A stretch of DNA of 64,000 nucleotides from Streptomyces qinglanensis. Lineage in GTDB: Bacteria; Actinomycetota; Actinomycetes; Streptomycetales; Streptomycetaceae. The notes under the pieces were generated by a model. That model did not search any database. It was not told the origin of the DNA and worked only from the letters and a program-made list of their open reading frames with translations. Below, piece after piece: positions 42,650 through 52,750 of the stretch (position 1 is the first letter of the stretch; each line of letters opens with the position of its first letter). Location of the stretch: the NCBI RefSeq assembly GCF_900111245.1, contig NZ_FOGO01000001.1, forward strand, positions 310,001 through 374,000, read 5' to 3'. Position numbers and translations under genes: made by a program.

Positions 42650-43408
42650 TCAGCGGACCGGGTGGCCCGCGTCGCGCAGGGTCTCCTTGACCTCGCCGAT
42701 CCGCAGGTCGCCGAAGTGGAAGACCGAGGCGGCCAGTACGGCGTCGGCACCGGCGCCGATGGCGGGCGGGAAGTGGTCGAGCCGCCCGGCGCCGCCGGAG
42801 GCGATCACGGGGATGGTGACGTGCTTGCGGACGGCGGCGATCATCTCGGTGTCGTAGCCGTCCTTGGTGCCGTCCGCGTCCATCGAGTTGAGCAGGATCT
42901 CCCCGGCGCCCAGTTCGGCAGCACGGTGCGCCCATTCGACGGCGTCGACATCGGCGCCGCGGCGGCCGCCGTGCGTGGTGACCTCGAAGCCCTCGCCTCC
43001 GGCGCGGCGGCGCGCGTCCACGGAGAGCACCAGGACCTGGCTGCCGAACCGTTCGGCGATCTCGCGGATCAGTTCCGGGCGGGCGAGGGCGGCGGTGTTG
43101 ACGCCGACCTTGTCGGCCCCGGCCCGCAGCAGCTTGTCCACGTCCTCCGGGGTGCGCACCCCGCCGCCGACCGTCAGCGGGATGAAGACCTGCTCGGCGG
43201 TGCGCCGCACCACGTCGTAGGTGGTCTCGCGGTCGCCGGAGGAGGCGGTGATGTCCAGGAAGGTCAGTTCGTCGGCGCCCTCGGCGTCGTAGACCTTGGC
43301 CATCTCGACGGGATCGCCGGCGTCGCGCAGGTTCTGGAAGTTGACGCCCTTGACGACCCGGCCGCCGTCCACGTCCAGGCAGGGGATGACTCGGACCGCG
43401 AGGGTCAT
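42650..43408 (-). CDS. hisF: Imidazole glycerol phosphate synthase, cyclase subunit
   Basis: This 252-aa TIM barrel has catalytic Asp in [14 protein letters not shown] near residue 11 and in N-S-M-D-A-D-G-T near 130, and phosphate-binding S-G-G-A-G near 183. It uses ammonia channelled from HisH to close the imidazole ring, releasing AICAR. Its start overlaps ridA by four bases; it is last in the operon. Confidence 0.97.
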   Translation of the reverse strand: MTLAVRVIPCLDVDGGRVVKGVNFQNLRDAGDPVEMAKVYDAEGADELTFLDITASSGDRETTYDVVRRTAEQVFIPLTVGGGVRTPEDVDKLLRAGADKVGVNTAALARPELIREIAERFGSQVLVLSVDARRRAGGEGFEVTTHGGRRGADVDAVEWAHRAAELGAGEILLNSMDADGTKDGYDTEMIAAVRKHVTIPVIASGGAGRLDHFPPAIGAGADAVLAASVFHFGDLRIGEVKETLRDAGHPVR

Positions 43409-43848
43409 GCTCCGTGTGCTCCTTGTGCTCCGGGGGCTCCGGGTGCTCCTGGGGCCTCTTGCGGGTCCCGGTACGCCTCGACCTCCACCTCGACCACCAG
43501 GCTCGGGTCGGCGAAACCGGACACGATGATCATGGAGGAGACGGGCCGGACCTCGCCGAACAGCTCCTTGTGCGCGCGTCCCACCTCCTCGACGTCCCGC
43601 GCGTGCGTCAGATACATCCGGGTGCGCACCACGCTGTCGGCGCCCAGGCCGAGGGACTTGAGCGCGTCCAGCGCCACCCCGAAGGCGGTGACGGTCTGGT
43701 CGTAGGGGCCGCCCTCGGCGATCACGCCGTCCACCACCGAGGTGCAGCCGGCCACCAGCACCAGGCCGTTGGGCAGTTCGACGGCGCGCGCGTAGCCGAA
43801 CGGCTCCTCCCAGGGGGCACCGGACCCGATCCGCCGTATCGAACCCAT
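43405..43848 (-). CDS. ridA: RidA/YjgF-family protein
   Basis: In this 147-aa protein the core (1-128) has R-T-R-M-Y-L-T near residue 78 (the Arg typical of imine deaminases) and V-E-V-E-V-E-A near the end. A tail of repeated A-P-G-A-P-G follows, encoded by 9-bp DNA repeats. The family hydrolyses reactive enamine/imine intermediates. It is embedded in the his operon, overlapping both neighbours (ATGA with hisF, one base with priA). Confidence 0.9.
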   Translation of the reverse strand: MGSIRRIGSGAPWEEPFGYARAVELPNGLVLVAGCTSVVDGVIAEGGPYDQTVTAFGVALDALKSLGLGADSVVRTRMYLTHARDVEEVGRAHKELFGEVRPVSSMIIVSGFADPSLVVEVEVEAYRDPQEAPGAPGAPGAQGAHGA

Positions 43849-44582
43849 CAGGAAACCGCCTCCAACGCCTCTTCCAGGGTGAACGCCTTGGCGTAGAGGG
43901 CCTTCCCCACGATCGCACCCTCGACGCCCTCGGGTACCAGCTTCGCGAGGGCCCGCAGGTCGTCGAGCGAGGAGACGCCGCCGCTGGCGACCACGGGCCG
44001 GTCGGTGGCGGCGCACACCGTGCGCAGCAGCTCCAGGTTGGGGCCCTTGAGGGTGCCGTCCTTGGCGATGTCGGTGACGACGTAGCGGGCGCAGCCCTCG
44101 GAGTCGAGGCGGGCCAGCGTCTCGTAGAGGTCGCCGCCGTCGCGGGTCCAGCCGCGGCCGCGCAGCGTGGTGCCGCGCACGTCGAGGCCGACGGCGATCC
44201 GGTCGCCGTACTCGGCGATGACCCCGGCGACCCACTCGGGGGCCTCCAGCGCCGCCGTGCCGAGGTTGACGCGGCGGCAGCCGGTGGCCAGCGCCGCCGC
44301 CAGCGAGGCGTCGTCGCGGATGCCGCCGGACAGCTCGACCTTGATCTCCATGGACTGCGCGACCTCGGCGATCCGCTCCCGGTTGTCGCCGGTGCCGAAG
44401 GCGGCGTCCAGGTCGACCAGGTGCAGCCACTCGGCTCCGGCGCGCTGCCAGGCCAGCGCCGCCTCCAGCGGGTCGCCGTAGGAGGTCTCGGAGCCGGACT
44501 CGCCGTGCACCAGGCGGACGGCCTGCCCGTCCCGGACGTCGACGGCGGGCAGCAGTTCCAGCCGGTTGCTCGCCACGTTCAC
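43848..44582 (-). CDS. priA: Bifunctional HisA/TrpF isomerase PriA
   Basis: This 244-aa TIM barrel begins [17 protein letters not shown], with the catalytic Asp near 15 and a second in T-D-I-A-K-D-G-T near 174. In Streptomyces and mycobacteria this enzyme also does the TrpF reaction, and no trpF is found among the trp genes here. The GTG at 44582 follows GAGGA; a second GTG two codons later is possible. Confidence 0.93.
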   Translation of the reverse strand: MNVASNRLELLPAVDVRDGQAVRLVHGESGSETSYGDPLEAALAWQRAGAEWLHLVDLDAAFGTGDNRERIAEVAQSMEIKVELSGGIRDDASLAAALATGCRRVNLGTAALEAPEWVAGVIAEYGDRIAVGLDVRGTTLRGRGWTRDGGDLYETLARLDSEGCARYVVTDIAKDGTLKGPNLELLRTVCAATDRPVVASGGVSSLDDLRALAKLVPEGVEGAIVGKALYAKAFTLEEALEAVS

Positions 44583-44602
44583 GGCATCCTCGCTCTTTCG
44601 GC

Positions 44603-45268
44603 TCACAGGGACTCGATCCAGTTCTTCAGTAGCTGTGCTCCGGCGTCGCCGGACTTCTCGGGGTGGAACTGGGTGGCCCACAGCGGGCCGTTCTCCACGG
44701 CGGAGACGAACCGGTCGGCGTGCGCGGTCCAGCTCACCACCGGGGGCTTGAGAGCCGGGTTGGCGGTCTCCAGCTCCCAGTCGTGCACGGCGTAGGAGTG
44801 GACGAAGTAGTACCGCTCGTCGGCGGGCAGCCCGGCGAACAGCCGCGAGTCGGCGGGCGCCTCGACGGTGTTCCAGCCCATGTGCGGGACCGGGTGCGCG
44901 GCGTCGTTCGCGAGCGGGCCGACGGTGCCGGGCCACTCGTCGAGGCCCTCGGCCTCCCGGCCGTGTTCGATCCCGCGGGAGAAGAGGATCTGCATGCCGA
45001 CGCAGATCCCCATGACGGGCCGTCCGCCTGCCAGCCGGCGCCCGATCACCCAGTGGCCGCGCGCCCGGACCAGCCCCTCCATGCAGGAGGCGAAGGCGCC
45101 CACGCCGGGCACCAGCAGGCCGTCGGCGGCCATCGCCCTGTCGTAGTCGCCGGTGATCTCGACGTCGGCACCGGCCCGCTCCAGGGCGCGCTCCGCGGAG
45201 CGCACGTTGCCGAAGCCGTAGTCGAAGACCACGACGCTCTTCCTGCCGTTCACCGCATCCACCGTCAT
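44603..45268 (-). CDS. hisH: Imidazole glycerol phosphate synthase, glutaminase subunit
   Basis: This 221-aa class I glutamine amidotransferase has the nucleophile Cys in G-I-C-V-G-M-Q near residue 88 and His/Glu in Q-F-H-P-E-K-S near 199. It feeds ammonia to HisF. Its ATG overlaps the stop of the 54-aa gene (ATGA). Confidence 0.97.
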   Translation of the reverse strand: MTVDAVNGRKSVVVFDYGFGNVRSAERALERAGADVEITGDYDRAMAADGLLVPGVGAFASCMEGLVRARGHWVIGRRLAGGRPVMGICVGMQILFSRGIEHGREAEGLDEWPGTVGPLANDAAHPVPHMGWNTVEAPADSRLFAGLPADERYYFVHSYAVHDWELETANPALKPPVVSWTAHADRFVSAVENGPLWATQFHPEKSGDAGAQLLKNWIESL

Positions 45269-45429
45269 GCCCACCAGTCCACTCGCAGGATCCCCGCCGC
45301 CAGGCACATCACCGAGGCCACGGCGAGCAACGCGATCACCCCTTTGGGGAGCTGCTGCTTCCAGAACGAGATCGCCCCGCCGGCCAGGAACAGCCCGACG
45401 AAGATCAGCAGCGCCGCCAGGCCGGTCAC
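45265..45429 (-). CDS. 54-aa membrane protein inside the his operon
   Basis: The gene runs from GTG 45429 to TGA 45265, overlapping hisB upstream by GTGA and hisH downstream by ATGA. The protein has two membrane helices ([13 protein letters not shown] and [14 protein letters not shown]) joined by W-K-Q-Q-L-P-K-G, and ends R-V-D-W-W-A. The exact overlaps and clean helical pattern support a real gene. Function is unknown. Confidence 0.85.
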   Translation of the reverse strand: MTGLAALLIFVGLFLAGGAISFWKQQLPKGVIALLAVASVMCLAAGILRVDWWA

Positions 45430-46016
45430 AGAGCACCCTTCGTGGACGGGATGCCGGTCTGCCGCGGGTCGCGTTCACTCGCGTACCGCAGGGCCCGGGC
45501 CAGCGCCTTGAACTGGCACTCCACGATGTGGTGCGCGTTGCGGCCGTAGGGCACGTGGACGTGCAGCGCGATCTGCGCCTGGGCGACGAAGGACTCCAGG
45601 ATGTGGCGGGTCATCGTGGTGTCGTAGCTGCCGATCATCGGCGCGATGCCCTCGGGCTCGGTGTGCACGAGGTAGGGGCGGCCGGACAGGTCGACGGTCA
45701 CCTGGGCGAGCGACTCGTCCAGCGGCACCGAGGCGTTCGCGAACCGCACGATGCCGCGCTTGTCGCCGAGCGCCTGCTTGAAGGCGGCCCCCAGCGCCAG
45801 CGAGGTGTCCTCGATGGTGTGGTGGCTGTCGATGTGCAGATCGCCCTCGGTCTTGACGGTGAGGTCGAACAGGCCGTGCCGGCCGAGCTGGTCGAGCATG
45901 TGGTCGTAGAAGCCCACCCCGGTGGAGACGTCCACCTCGCCGGTGCCGTCGAGGTCGATCTCCACCACGACAGAGGTCTCCTTGGTGGTGCGCTCCACCC
46001 GGCCCTTGCGCGTCAT
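45426..46016 (-). CDS. hisB: Imidazoleglycerol-phosphate dehydratase
   Basis: This 196-aa monofunctional dehydratase has metal-binding motifs F-Y-D-H-M-L near residue 38 and D-S-H-H-T-I-E-D near 64, with a second H-H-I-V-E near 161. No histidinol-phosphatase domain is fused. It shares one base with the hisC stop. Confidence 0.97.
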   Translation of the reverse strand: MTRKGRVERTTKETSVVVEIDLDGTGEVDVSTGVGFYDHMLDQLGRHGLFDLTVKTEGDLHIDSHHTIEDTSLALGAAFKQALGDKRGIVRFANASVPLDESLAQVTVDLSGRPYLVHTEPEGIAPMIGSYDTTMTRHILESFVAQAQIALHVHVPYGRNAHHIVECQFKALARALRYASERDPRQTGIPSTKGAL

Positions 46017-47149
46017 CAGTCGCTCTTCTCCTTCAGTTCCTTCAGCACGGCTCGCACCGCGTCGAGGAATGCGTCGTTCTCCTCCGGCGTGCCCGCCGTG
46101 ACCCGCAGCCGGCCGGGGACGCCGTTGTCCCGGACCAGTACGCCGTGCTCCAGCAGCGCCTTCCACACGGCGTGCGACCCGGCCGCGCCGTCGAAACGGC
46201 CGAACTGCACGAAGTTGGCGTCCGAGTCGGTGACCTCGCAGCCGAGGGCGCGCAGCTCGCTCACCAGCCGGTCGCGCTCGGTCTTGAGCTGCGCGACGTA
46301 GCCCAGCAGGGTGTCGGTGTGCTCCAGCGCGGCCAGCGCCGTGGCCTGGGTGACGGCCGACAGGTGGTAGGGCAGCCGGACCAGTTGCACGGCGTCCACC
46401 ACGGCAGGCGCGGCGGCCAGATAGCCCAGCCGCAGCCCGGCGGCCCCGAACGCCTTGGACATGGTGCGCGAGAGCACCAGCCGCGGCCGGCCCTCGATCA
46501 GCGGAAGCAGCGAGGGGTGGTGCGAGAACTCGCCGTACGCCTCGTCCACCACCACCAGCGCCCCGTGCTCGGGGCGGGCCGCCTGCGCGGCGTCGTGCAG
46601 GGCCAGCACCGTCTCCTCCGAGACGGCGGTGCCGGTGGGGTTGTTGGGCGAGCAGACGAAGACGACGTCGGGCCGGTGCTCGGCGATGGTGCGGACGGCG
46701 GCTTCGGTGTCGATGGTGAAGTCGTCGTCGCGGGGGCCGGACAGCCAGCCGGTACCGGTGCCGCGGGCGAGCAGCGCGTGCATCGAGTACGACGGCTCGA
46801 AGCCCAGCGCTGTCCGGCCCGGCCCGCCGAACGCCTGGAGGAGCTGCTGGAGCACCTCGTTGGAGCCGTTGGCCGCCCACACCTGCCGGTGGTCGACAAA
46901 GTGCCCGGCGGTGCGGGAGAGGTAGTCGGCCAGCCGGGTGCGCAGCTCGACCGCGTCCCGGTCCGGATAGCGGTTGAGGTGCCGCGCGGCCTCGGTGACC
47001 CGCTCGGCGATCCGCGCGACCAGCGCTTCGGGCAGCGGGTAGGGGTTCTCGTTGGTGTTCAGCCGGACGGGTACGTCGAGCTGGGGCGCGCCGTAGGGGG
47101 ACTTGCCGCGCAGCTCGTCCCGGATGGGGAGATCGTCAATGCCGGTCAC
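46016..47149 (-). CDS. hisC: Histidinol-phosphate aminotransferase
   Basis: This 377-aa fold-type I PLP enzyme has N-E-N-P-Y near residue 35, P-N-N-P-T-G near 170 and the PLP lysine in S-R-T-M-S-K-A-F-G near 236. The GTG at 47149 overlaps hisD by four bases. Confidence 0.97.
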   Translation of the reverse strand: MTGIDDLPIRDELRGKSPYGAPQLDVPVRLNTNENPYPLPEALVARIAERVTEAARHLNRYPDRDAVELRTRLADYLSRTAGHFVDHRQVWAANGSNEVLQQLLQAFGGPGRTALGFEPSYSMHALLARGTGTGWLSGPRDDDFTIDTEAAVRTIAEHRPDVVFVCSPNNPTGTAVSEETVLALHDAAQAARPEHGALVVVDEAYGEFSHHPSLLPLIEGRPRLVLSRTMSKAFGAAGLRLGYLAAAPAVVDAVQLVRLPYHLSAVTQATALAALEHTDTLLGYVAQLKTERDRLVSELRALGCEVTDSDANFVQFGRFDGAAGSHAVWKALLEHGVLVRDNGVPGRLRVTAGTPEENDAFLDAVRAVLKELKEKSD

Positions 47150-48489
47150 GGGGCCTCGGGCACCTTCCAGTCGAACCGTGCCTTGAGCGCCGCGCCGTGC
47201 GCGGGCAGGTCCTCCGCCTCCGCCAGGGTGACGACATGGTGGGTGACCTCGGCCAGTGCGTCCCGGGTGTAGTCCACGACGTGGATGCCGCGCAGGAAGG
47301 ACTGGACGGACAGGCCCGAGGAGTGGCAGGCGCAGCCGCCGGTGGGCAGCACGTGGTTGGAGCCGGCGGCGTAGTCGCCGAGCGAGACGGGCGCGTACGG
47401 GCCGACGAAGACGGCGCCCGCGTTGCGCACCCGCGCGGCCCAGGACGCCGCGTCGGCGGTCTGGATCTCCAGGTGCTCGGCGGCATAGCCGTTGACCACG
47501 GCCAGCCCGGCCTCGAGGGAGTCGACGAGCACGATGCCCGACTGCCGTCCGGACAGCGCCTCGGTGATGCGCTCGCTGTGCCTGGTGGCGGGCACCTGCG
47601 TCTTCAGCTCCCGCTCCACGGCCTCGGCGAGCTCCTCGGAGGGGGTGACGAGCACCGCTGCGGCGACGACGTCGTGCTCGGCCTGGCTGATCAGGTCGGA
47701 GGCGACGTGGGCCGGGTCGGCCGTGTCGTCGGCGAGGATCGCGATCTCGGTCGGGCCCGCCTCGGAGTCGATGCCGATGACGCCCTTGAGCAGCCGCTTG
47801 GCCGCGGCCACGTAGATGTTGCCGGGGCCGGTCACCAACTGGACCGGGGCGCACTCCGCGGTGCCGTGGGCGAACATCGCCACGGCCTGGGCGCCGCCCA
47901 CCGCGTAGACCTCGTCGACGTCCAGCAGCGCGCAGGCGGCGAGGATGGTGGGGTGCGGCAGACCGCCGAACCCGGCCTGCGCGGGTGAGGCCACGGCCAG
48001 CGAGCCCACGCCGGCCTCCTGCGCGGGGACCACGTTCATCACGACGGAGGACGGGTAGACGGCGCGCCCGCCGGGGACGTACAGCCCCACCCGCTCCACG
48101 GGGACCCAGCGCTCGGTGACGGTGCCGCCGGGCACCACCTGCACGGTGGAGTCGGTGCGCCGCTGGTCGCGGTGGACGGTCCGGGCGCGCCTGATGGACT
48201 CCTCCAGGGCCGCGCGCACGGCCGGGTCCAGCTCCCGGAGGGCCGTGCCCAGCGCCTCGGCGGGCACCCGGGTCTGCTCCAGGCGCACCCCGTCGAACCG
48301 CTCGGTGTACTCGATCACCGCCGCCGCGCCGCGATGCCGCACGTCGTCGCAGATGGGCCGCACCTTCTCCAGGGCGGCTTCGACGTCGAGCTCGGCACGG
48401 GGCAGCAGGTCGCGGTCGAGCGCGCCGTTCGCCGGGCCGGAGGCCGCGGTGGCGAGGGCGGCGCCGCGCAGATCGATTCGGGAGATCAC
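47146..48489 (-). CDS. hisD: Histidinol dehydrogenase
   Basis: This 447-aa zinc enzyme performs the last two oxidations of histidine synthesis. Family motifs include V-P-G-G-x-A near residue 138, V-T-G-P-G-N near 218 and S-Q-A-E-H-D near 265. GTG start. First gene of the operon; a 17-bp palindrome lies 42-58 bases upstream. Confidence 0.97.
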   Translation of the reverse strand: MISRIDLRGAALATAASGPANGALDRDLLPRAELDVEAALEKVRPICDDVRHRGAAAVIEYTERFDGVRLEQTRVPAEALGTALRELDPAVRAALEESIRRARTVHRDQRRTDSTVQVVPGGTVTERWVPVERVGLYVPGGRAVYPSSVVMNVVPAQEAGVGSLAVASPAQAGFGGLPHPTILAACALLDVDEVYAVGGAQAVAMFAHGTAECAPVQLVTGPGNIYVAAAKRLLKGVIGIDSEAGPTEIAILADDTADPAHVASDLISQAEHDVVAAAVLVTPSEELAEAVERELKTQVPATRHSERITEALSGRQSGIVLVDSLEAGLAVVNGYAAEHLEIQTADAASWAARVRNAGAVFVGPYAPVSLGDYAAGSNHVLPTGGCACHSSGLSVQSFLRGIHVVDYTRDALAEVTHHVVTLAEAEDLPAHGAALKARFDWKVPEAP

Positions 48490-48530
48490 GTACTCAAGTC
48501 TCTCAGACCCACGACGCGCCCCGGCCGCCC

Positions 48531-48547
48531 GTATCAGAGGCTGATAC
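48531..48547. promoter_or_regulatory. Perfect palindrome upstream of the his operon
   Basis: GTATCAG-AGG-CTGATAC is a perfect 7-bp inverted repeat, AT-rich compared with its surroundings. It lies 42 bases before the hisD start, where a repressor could block transcription. The binding protein is unknown. Confidence 0.55.
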
Positions 48548-48763
48548 AGGTCACACGCGACGAACGTCGCCTCCCGCGTTCATCCGGTCACGGAGCGGGA
48601 AAGGGACCGGTACGACCAGTTGGTCCGAACGTGTCGCGGCCAGGCCGCCGGTTCGGACACCGGGAGACCGGGCGACGGAGGGCCGGGACCGGGAGAGGCC
48701 GGGGCCGGGTGACCGGGACGCGCGGCGGGCTGCCGGGACACGAGGAATCGAGGGGGAGGAAGC

Positions 48764-50422
48764 GTGAGCGAGCCGGTGGACTCGGGCGAGCCGCCGCCGG
48801 GGCTGCGGCTGACGACTGCCGAATGGGGGCTCTGGCAGGCGTTCCGCAACGGTACCGAGCACGATCTGCGGCACGGCGAGGCCGAGCTGGACGATCCGAA
48901 CGGCGATCACGTCTGGGGCCCGGAGCGCACGGTCCGGGCCCGGGTGATAGCGCTGCTGCTGCTGCACGGGCCGCCGCCGCTGCTGGGCCGGGTGGCATCA
49001 CTGCATCTGACCGGAGCGCTGGTGACCGGCTGCCTGGATCTGGCGGGCGGCAGCGTGGAGACGTACTTCGAGCTGCGGCAGTGCCGCTTCGAGGAGGAGG
49101 TGCGGATGCCGGAGGCGCGCGTCAACACGGCGCGCTTCGTCGACTGCTACCTCCCGCGGCTGGAGGCGGCCCGGCTGACCACCGAGGGGGATCTGCACCT
49201 GCCCCGGTGCAGCATCCCCGAAGGCGTGCGGCTGACGGACGCCTCGATCGGCACCGACCTGCTGCTCAACGCGGCCACCGTGGGCAGCGGCCCGCGCAAC
49301 CGCGCGATCGCCGCCGACGGGGTCAGCGTCTCCCAGGAGCTCCAGGCCAGCCTGCTGGTCACCGACGGGCAGGTGAGCCTGCGCGGCGCCTCGGTGGGCA
49401 GCTCGCTGCACATGTTCGGCTCGGTGCTGCGCAATCCGCGCGGGCGGTTCGCGCTGTACGCGCCGCAGATGACCGTCGAGCAGGTGGCCAGTTTCGGCGA
49501 CGCCGGGCGGGGCAGCGCTCCGCAAATCTACGGCACCACACCGCCGACCGGCACCCGCTACGACTTCGGCGGCCAGGGCGGCGCCCACTCCTGGGCGCCG
49601 GGCCTCCCGCGCACGGGGTGGGACCCCCACCGCACCAAGCACTTCCAGTGCACCGGGGGCATGGTGCTGGACGACGGGCGGTTCGGCTCCTCGCTGGTGA
49701 TCGAGAACGCCCGGCTGCAGATGCAGCGCGACCAGGAGCTGTCGCTGCGCCGCATCGCCACTCCGGAGCTGACCTTCACCCCGCAACTGCCCGAGCGGGG
49801 GCTGGTGGTGCTCTCCGGCGCTTCGGTGGAGAAGCTGATGGACCGGGCCTCCAGTTGGCCGGGCGACCACCGGCTGTGGATGGCCGGATTCACCTACCAG
49901 CACGCGATTCCCAAGGAGGGCCACTTCAACGTCCGCGAACGGCTCCAGTGGATCAACGCCGCGACCGCGGAGTACGCGCCGGAGCCCTACGAGCAGCTCG
50001 CGGCGATGTACCGGAACAGCGGCGAGGACACCAACGCGCGCCAGGTGCTGCTGGCCAAGCAGCGCCGGCGGCGGGAGACCCTGCCGCTGCCCGGCAAGCT
50101 GTGGGGGGTGCTGCAGGACTGGACGGTGGCCTACGGCTACCGGCCGGCCCAGGCCGCACTGTGGATGGCGCTGCTGTGGCTGACCGGCGCGGTGCTGTTC
50201 CAGGCGCACCGGCCACCCGCGCTCAAGGGCGACGAGTCGCCGCACTGGAACGCGGCGCTGTACGCGCTGGACCTGCTGCTGCCGGTGATCTCCTTCGGCC
50301 AGGACACGGCCTGGGACCCGGTGGGCGGCTACCAGTGGCTGGCCGCCGCGATGATCCTGGCGGGCTGGGTGCTGGCGACCACGGTGGCGGCGGGCGCCAC
50401 CCGGCTGCTGCGGCGGCAGTAG
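48764..50422 (+). CDS. Membrane-anchored protein with a repetitive beta-rich domain
   Basis: This 552-aa protein starts at GTG after GGGAGGAAG. Residues 70-320 show repeated short units of the type L-x-x-A-x-V-x-x-x-L-x-L, suggesting a parallel beta-helix like pentapeptide or bactofilin folds. Residues 370-440 are helical with Y-E-Q-L-A-A-M-Y-R-N-S-G-E-D. The C-terminus has two or three membrane helices (about 465-550). Related Streptomyces proteins are often labelled oxidoreductase, but I see no nucleotide-binding motif. Function is unknown. Confidence 0.8.
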   Translation: MSEPVDSGEPPPGLRLTTAEWGLWQAFRNGTEHDLRHGEAELDDPNGDHVWGPERTVRARVIALLLLHGPPPLLGRVASLHLTGALVTGCLDLAGGSVETYFELRQCRFEEEVRMPEARVNTARFVDCYLPRLEAARLTTEGDLHLPRCSIPEGVRLTDASIGTDLLLNAATVGSGPRNRAIAADGVSVSQELQASLLVTDGQVSLRGASVGSSLHMFGSVLRNPRGRFALYAPQMTVEQVASFGDAGRGSAPQIYGTTPPTGTRYDFGGQGGAHSWAPGLPRTGWDPHRTKHFQCTGGMVLDDGRFGSSLVIENARLQMQRDQELSLRRIATPELTFTPQLPERGLVVLSGASVEKLMDRASSWPGDHRLWMAGFTYQHAIPKEGHFNVRERLQWINAATAEYAPEPYEQLAAMYRNSGEDTNARQVLLAKQRRRRETLPLPGKLWGVLQDWTVAYGYRPAQAALWMALLWLTGAVLFQAHRPPALKGDESPHWNAALYALDLLLPVISFGQDTAWDPVGGYQWLAAAMILAGWVLATTVAAGATRLLRRQ

Positions 50423-50638
50423 CCACGGTGACGCCGGCCGCGGGGCGGATCGCGGCCCGGAACCGAGCGGCCCGCGATCCCGGCGTCGCCGCGGCCCCGC
50501 CGTGGGACGCGGGGGCCGCGGCGGGAGTCCCCGGCCTCCGGGCCGGGCCGCCTCGGGAGTCGGCGGGGGTACCTCGGGGGTGTCCGTAGGGCGCACCGGG
50601 GCCCGCGCCGGGGGCCGGAGGCTTTAGGCTTACCGGTT

Positions 50639-51454
50639 GTGACAACCGCGCTTCCGCTCTTCCCCCTCAACTCGGTGCTGTTCCCGGGGCTGGTGCTGCC
50701 GCTGAACATCTTCGAGCCGCGGTACCGCGCGCTGATGCGGGACCTGCTCGCCCTGCCCGAGGACGCGCCCCGCCGCTTCGGTGTCGTCGCCATCCGGGAC
50801 GGCCGCGAAGTCGCGCCCGCCGCCACCGGGATGCCCGACACCGCACCGCCGCAGGGCACCGACCCGACGGCCGGCTTCGGTCCGGACCCGATCACCTCGT
50901 TCTACACGGTCGGCTGCATCGCCGACGCCTCCACCATCCGCGAACGCGTCACGGGCACGGGCGCCGCGGACTCCGCGGAGGAGGCGGAGGAGGCGGCGCC
51001 GGACACCGATCCGCGCGGCGGCACCACCGGCTACGAGGTGCTGGCGACCGGTACCACCCGGTTCCGGCTGCTGTCGGTCGACGCCTCCGGCCCCTATCTG
51101 ACCGGCGAGATCGAGGAGTTGCCGGAGGAGGAGGGCGACGAGGCGGGTGCGCTCGCCTCCGGTGTGCTGCGGGCCTTCCGCGCGTACCAGAAGCGGCTGG
51201 CCGGCGCCCGGGAACGGACCCTGGCCGCCGGACAGGAGCAGGACCTGCCGGACGACCCGTCGGTGGTCTCCTACCTGGTCGCGGCGGCCACCGTGCTGGA
51301 CACCCCCGCCAAGCAGCGGCTGCTCCAGGCCCCGGACACCGCGACCCGGCTGGCGGACGAGCTGAAGCTGCTGCGCCGGGAGGCGGCTGTCATCGGCAAG
51401 CTGCCGTCGCTGCCCGCGGCCGAGCTGACCCGCAACCCGACCAGCCGGAACTGA
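50639..51454 (+). CDS. LON substrate-binding-domain protein
   Basis: This 271-aa protein begins L-P-L-F-P-L-N-S-V-L-F-P-G-x-x-L-P-L-N-I-F-E-P-R-Y, the classical start of the Lon N-terminal domain, but has no ATPase or protease domain. A Glu/Ala-rich insert lies at about 100-125. GTG start. These stand-alone LON-domain proteins are widespread in actinobacteria with unknown partners. Confidence 0.92.
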   Translation: MTTALPLFPLNSVLFPGLVLPLNIFEPRYRALMRDLLALPEDAPRRFGVVAIRDGREVAPAATGMPDTAPPQGTDPTAGFGPDPITSFYTVGCIADASTIRERVTGTGAADSAEEAEEAAPDTDPRGGTTGYEVLATGTTRFRLLSVDASGPYLTGEIEELPEEEGDEAGALASGVLRAFRAYQKRLAGARERTLAAGQEQDLPDDPSVVSYLVAAATVLDTPAKQRLLQAPDTATRLADELKLLRREAAVIGKLPSLPAAELTRNPTSRN

Positions 51455-51484
51455 CCTCCCCGGACCGGAACTGACCTCCCCGGA
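51445..51484. repeat. 20-bp tandem duplication across a stop codon
   Basis: CCGGAACTGACCTCCCCGGA occurs at 51445-51464 and 51465-51484. The first copy contains the TGA of the LON-domain gene, so the second repeats the stop and following bases. Confidence 0.9.
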
Positions 51485-51493
51485 GCGGAGCAC

Positions 51494-51991
51494 ATGGCGA
51501 AGAAGAGCAAAGGACAGGGGTCGGCGACCCCGGCCATCGTCGCGGCCACCGAGGCGGGCATCGCGTTCGAGACACACGCCTACACCCACGATCCGGCAGC
51601 CCTCTCCTACGGCGAAGAGGCCGCCGAGGCGATGGGCGTGCCGCCGGAGCAGGTCTTCAAGACGCTGGTGGCCGAGGTGGACGGTGCGCTGACGGTCGCC
51701 GTCGTCCCGGTGTCGGCCTCGCTGGACCTGAAGGCGCTGGCTGCGGCGGTGGGCGGCAAGCGGGCCGTGATGGCCGACCCGGCCGCGGCCGAGCGCTCCT
51801 CCGGTTACGTCCGCGGCGGCATCTCCCCGCTCGGGCAGCGCAAGCGGCTCCCCACGGTGCTGGACGCCTCCGCGCAGGAGCATCCGGCGATCTGCGTCTC
51901 GGCGGGCCGCCGCGGCCTGGAGATCGAGCTGGCGCCCGCGGACCTGGCCGCGCTGACCGGCGCCGTCCTCGCACCGGTCGCCCGCGGCTGA
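51494..51991 (+). CDS. ybaK: YbaK/EbsC-type aminoacyl-tRNA deacylase
   Basis: This 165-aa protein is of the YbaK family, which hydrolyses Cys-tRNA(Pro). Motifs are V-F-K-T-L-V near residue 55, L-K-A-L-A near 78, Y-V-R-G-G-I-S-P-L-G near 107 and the closing I-x-x-A-P-A-D-L near 151. The start codon ATG is preceded by GGAGCGGAG. Confidence 0.92.
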   Translation: MAKKSKGQGSATPAIVAATEAGIAFETHAYTHDPAALSYGEEAAEAMGVPPEQVFKTLVAEVDGALTVAVVPVSASLDLKALAAAVGGKRAVMADPAAAERSSGYVRGGISPLGQRKRLPTVLDASAQEHPAICVSAGRRGLEIELAPADLAALTGAVLAPVARG

Positions 51992-52022
51992 CCCGTCCTC
52001 GGGCCGGTCGCCCGCGGCTGAC
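51963..52022. repeat. 30-bp tandem duplication across the ybaK stop
   Basis: A 30-base unit (51963-51992) is repeated with one change at 51993-52022. It contains the ybaK TGA. Confidence 0.85.
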
Positions 52023-52063
52023 TCCCCGGCGCCGGTCGGCGCGCCGCCCCCCGCGGGCGCGGG

Positions 52064-52750
52064 TCAGCTCTCCCAGCGCTGCGGTGCCGGGGGGAACTGG
52101 GCGACGGGCTCGTCGCGGGGGCCGAAGAGCGCGGTCACCAGCAGATGGACGAGCACGGCGGCGAGCGGCCAGGCCAGCAGCACCGCGTACGCGTGCAGCT
52201 CCAGCGGAGCATCGAAGGTGGCGCCCTGGCCGGCCGCCCGCGCCGCCGCCGACAGGTCCGCCTCGGGGCCCAGCCACACGCCGGTCCGCCAGGCCAGCAC
52301 GGAGCCCAGCACCCCGCCCAGGCACAGGCCGACCACCAGGCCCACGCCGCCGCTCCTGCGGGCCAGGAAGACGGCGAGCCCCGTCACCACCCCGAATCCC
52401 AGCCCGAGCAGGGTGAAGACGCCCTCGGCGCCGATGGCCTCCTCGCCCTCGGGGTGCCGGAAGAGGACCAGCTTGCCGCTGGTGTACAGCGGCACCCGGG
52501 GGGCCAGCCACAGCCACAGCAGTCCCATCAGGACACCGAGGACGGCCACGGCCACCGCGCAGACGGCCGCGTGCAGCAGTTCGCGCGACAGGACAGGACC
52601 GGCCTGGCCCCCGTAGCCGGTGTGCACCGCGTACGACTGCGCGAGCGGCGGCCCGGAGGCACCGCCGCCGGGCTGGTCATCCACTCCCGCCGCGGGCGCG
52701 GAGGGGTGGGAGGAGTCCGGATCGGGAGAGGAGGGCGTCGGTACGGTCAC
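52064..52750 (-). CDS. Membrane protein (possibly DUF2567)
   Basis: This 228-aa protein has a Pro/Ser/Gly-rich cytoplasmic start of about 50 residues, then four membrane helices (about 60-82, 110-132, 135-158 and 185-210) with an extracytoplasmic loop between helices 1 and 2 and another between 3 and 4. The GTG at 52750 was chosen because the frame before it reads through the neighbouring gene. The DUF2567 suggestion is from memory of the layout. Function is unknown. Confidence 0.7.
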   Translation of the reverse strand: MTVPTPSSPDPDSSHPSAPAAGVDDQPGGGASGPPLAQSYAVHTGYGGQAGPVLSRELLHAAVCAVAVAVLGVLMGLLWLWLAPRVPLYTSGKLVLFRHPEGEEAIGAEGVFTLLGLGFGVVTGLAVFLARRSGGVGLVVGLCLGGVLGSVLAWRTGVWLGPEADLSAAARAAGQGATFDAPLELHAYAVLLAWPLAAVLVHLLVTALFGPRDEPVAQFPPAPQRWES

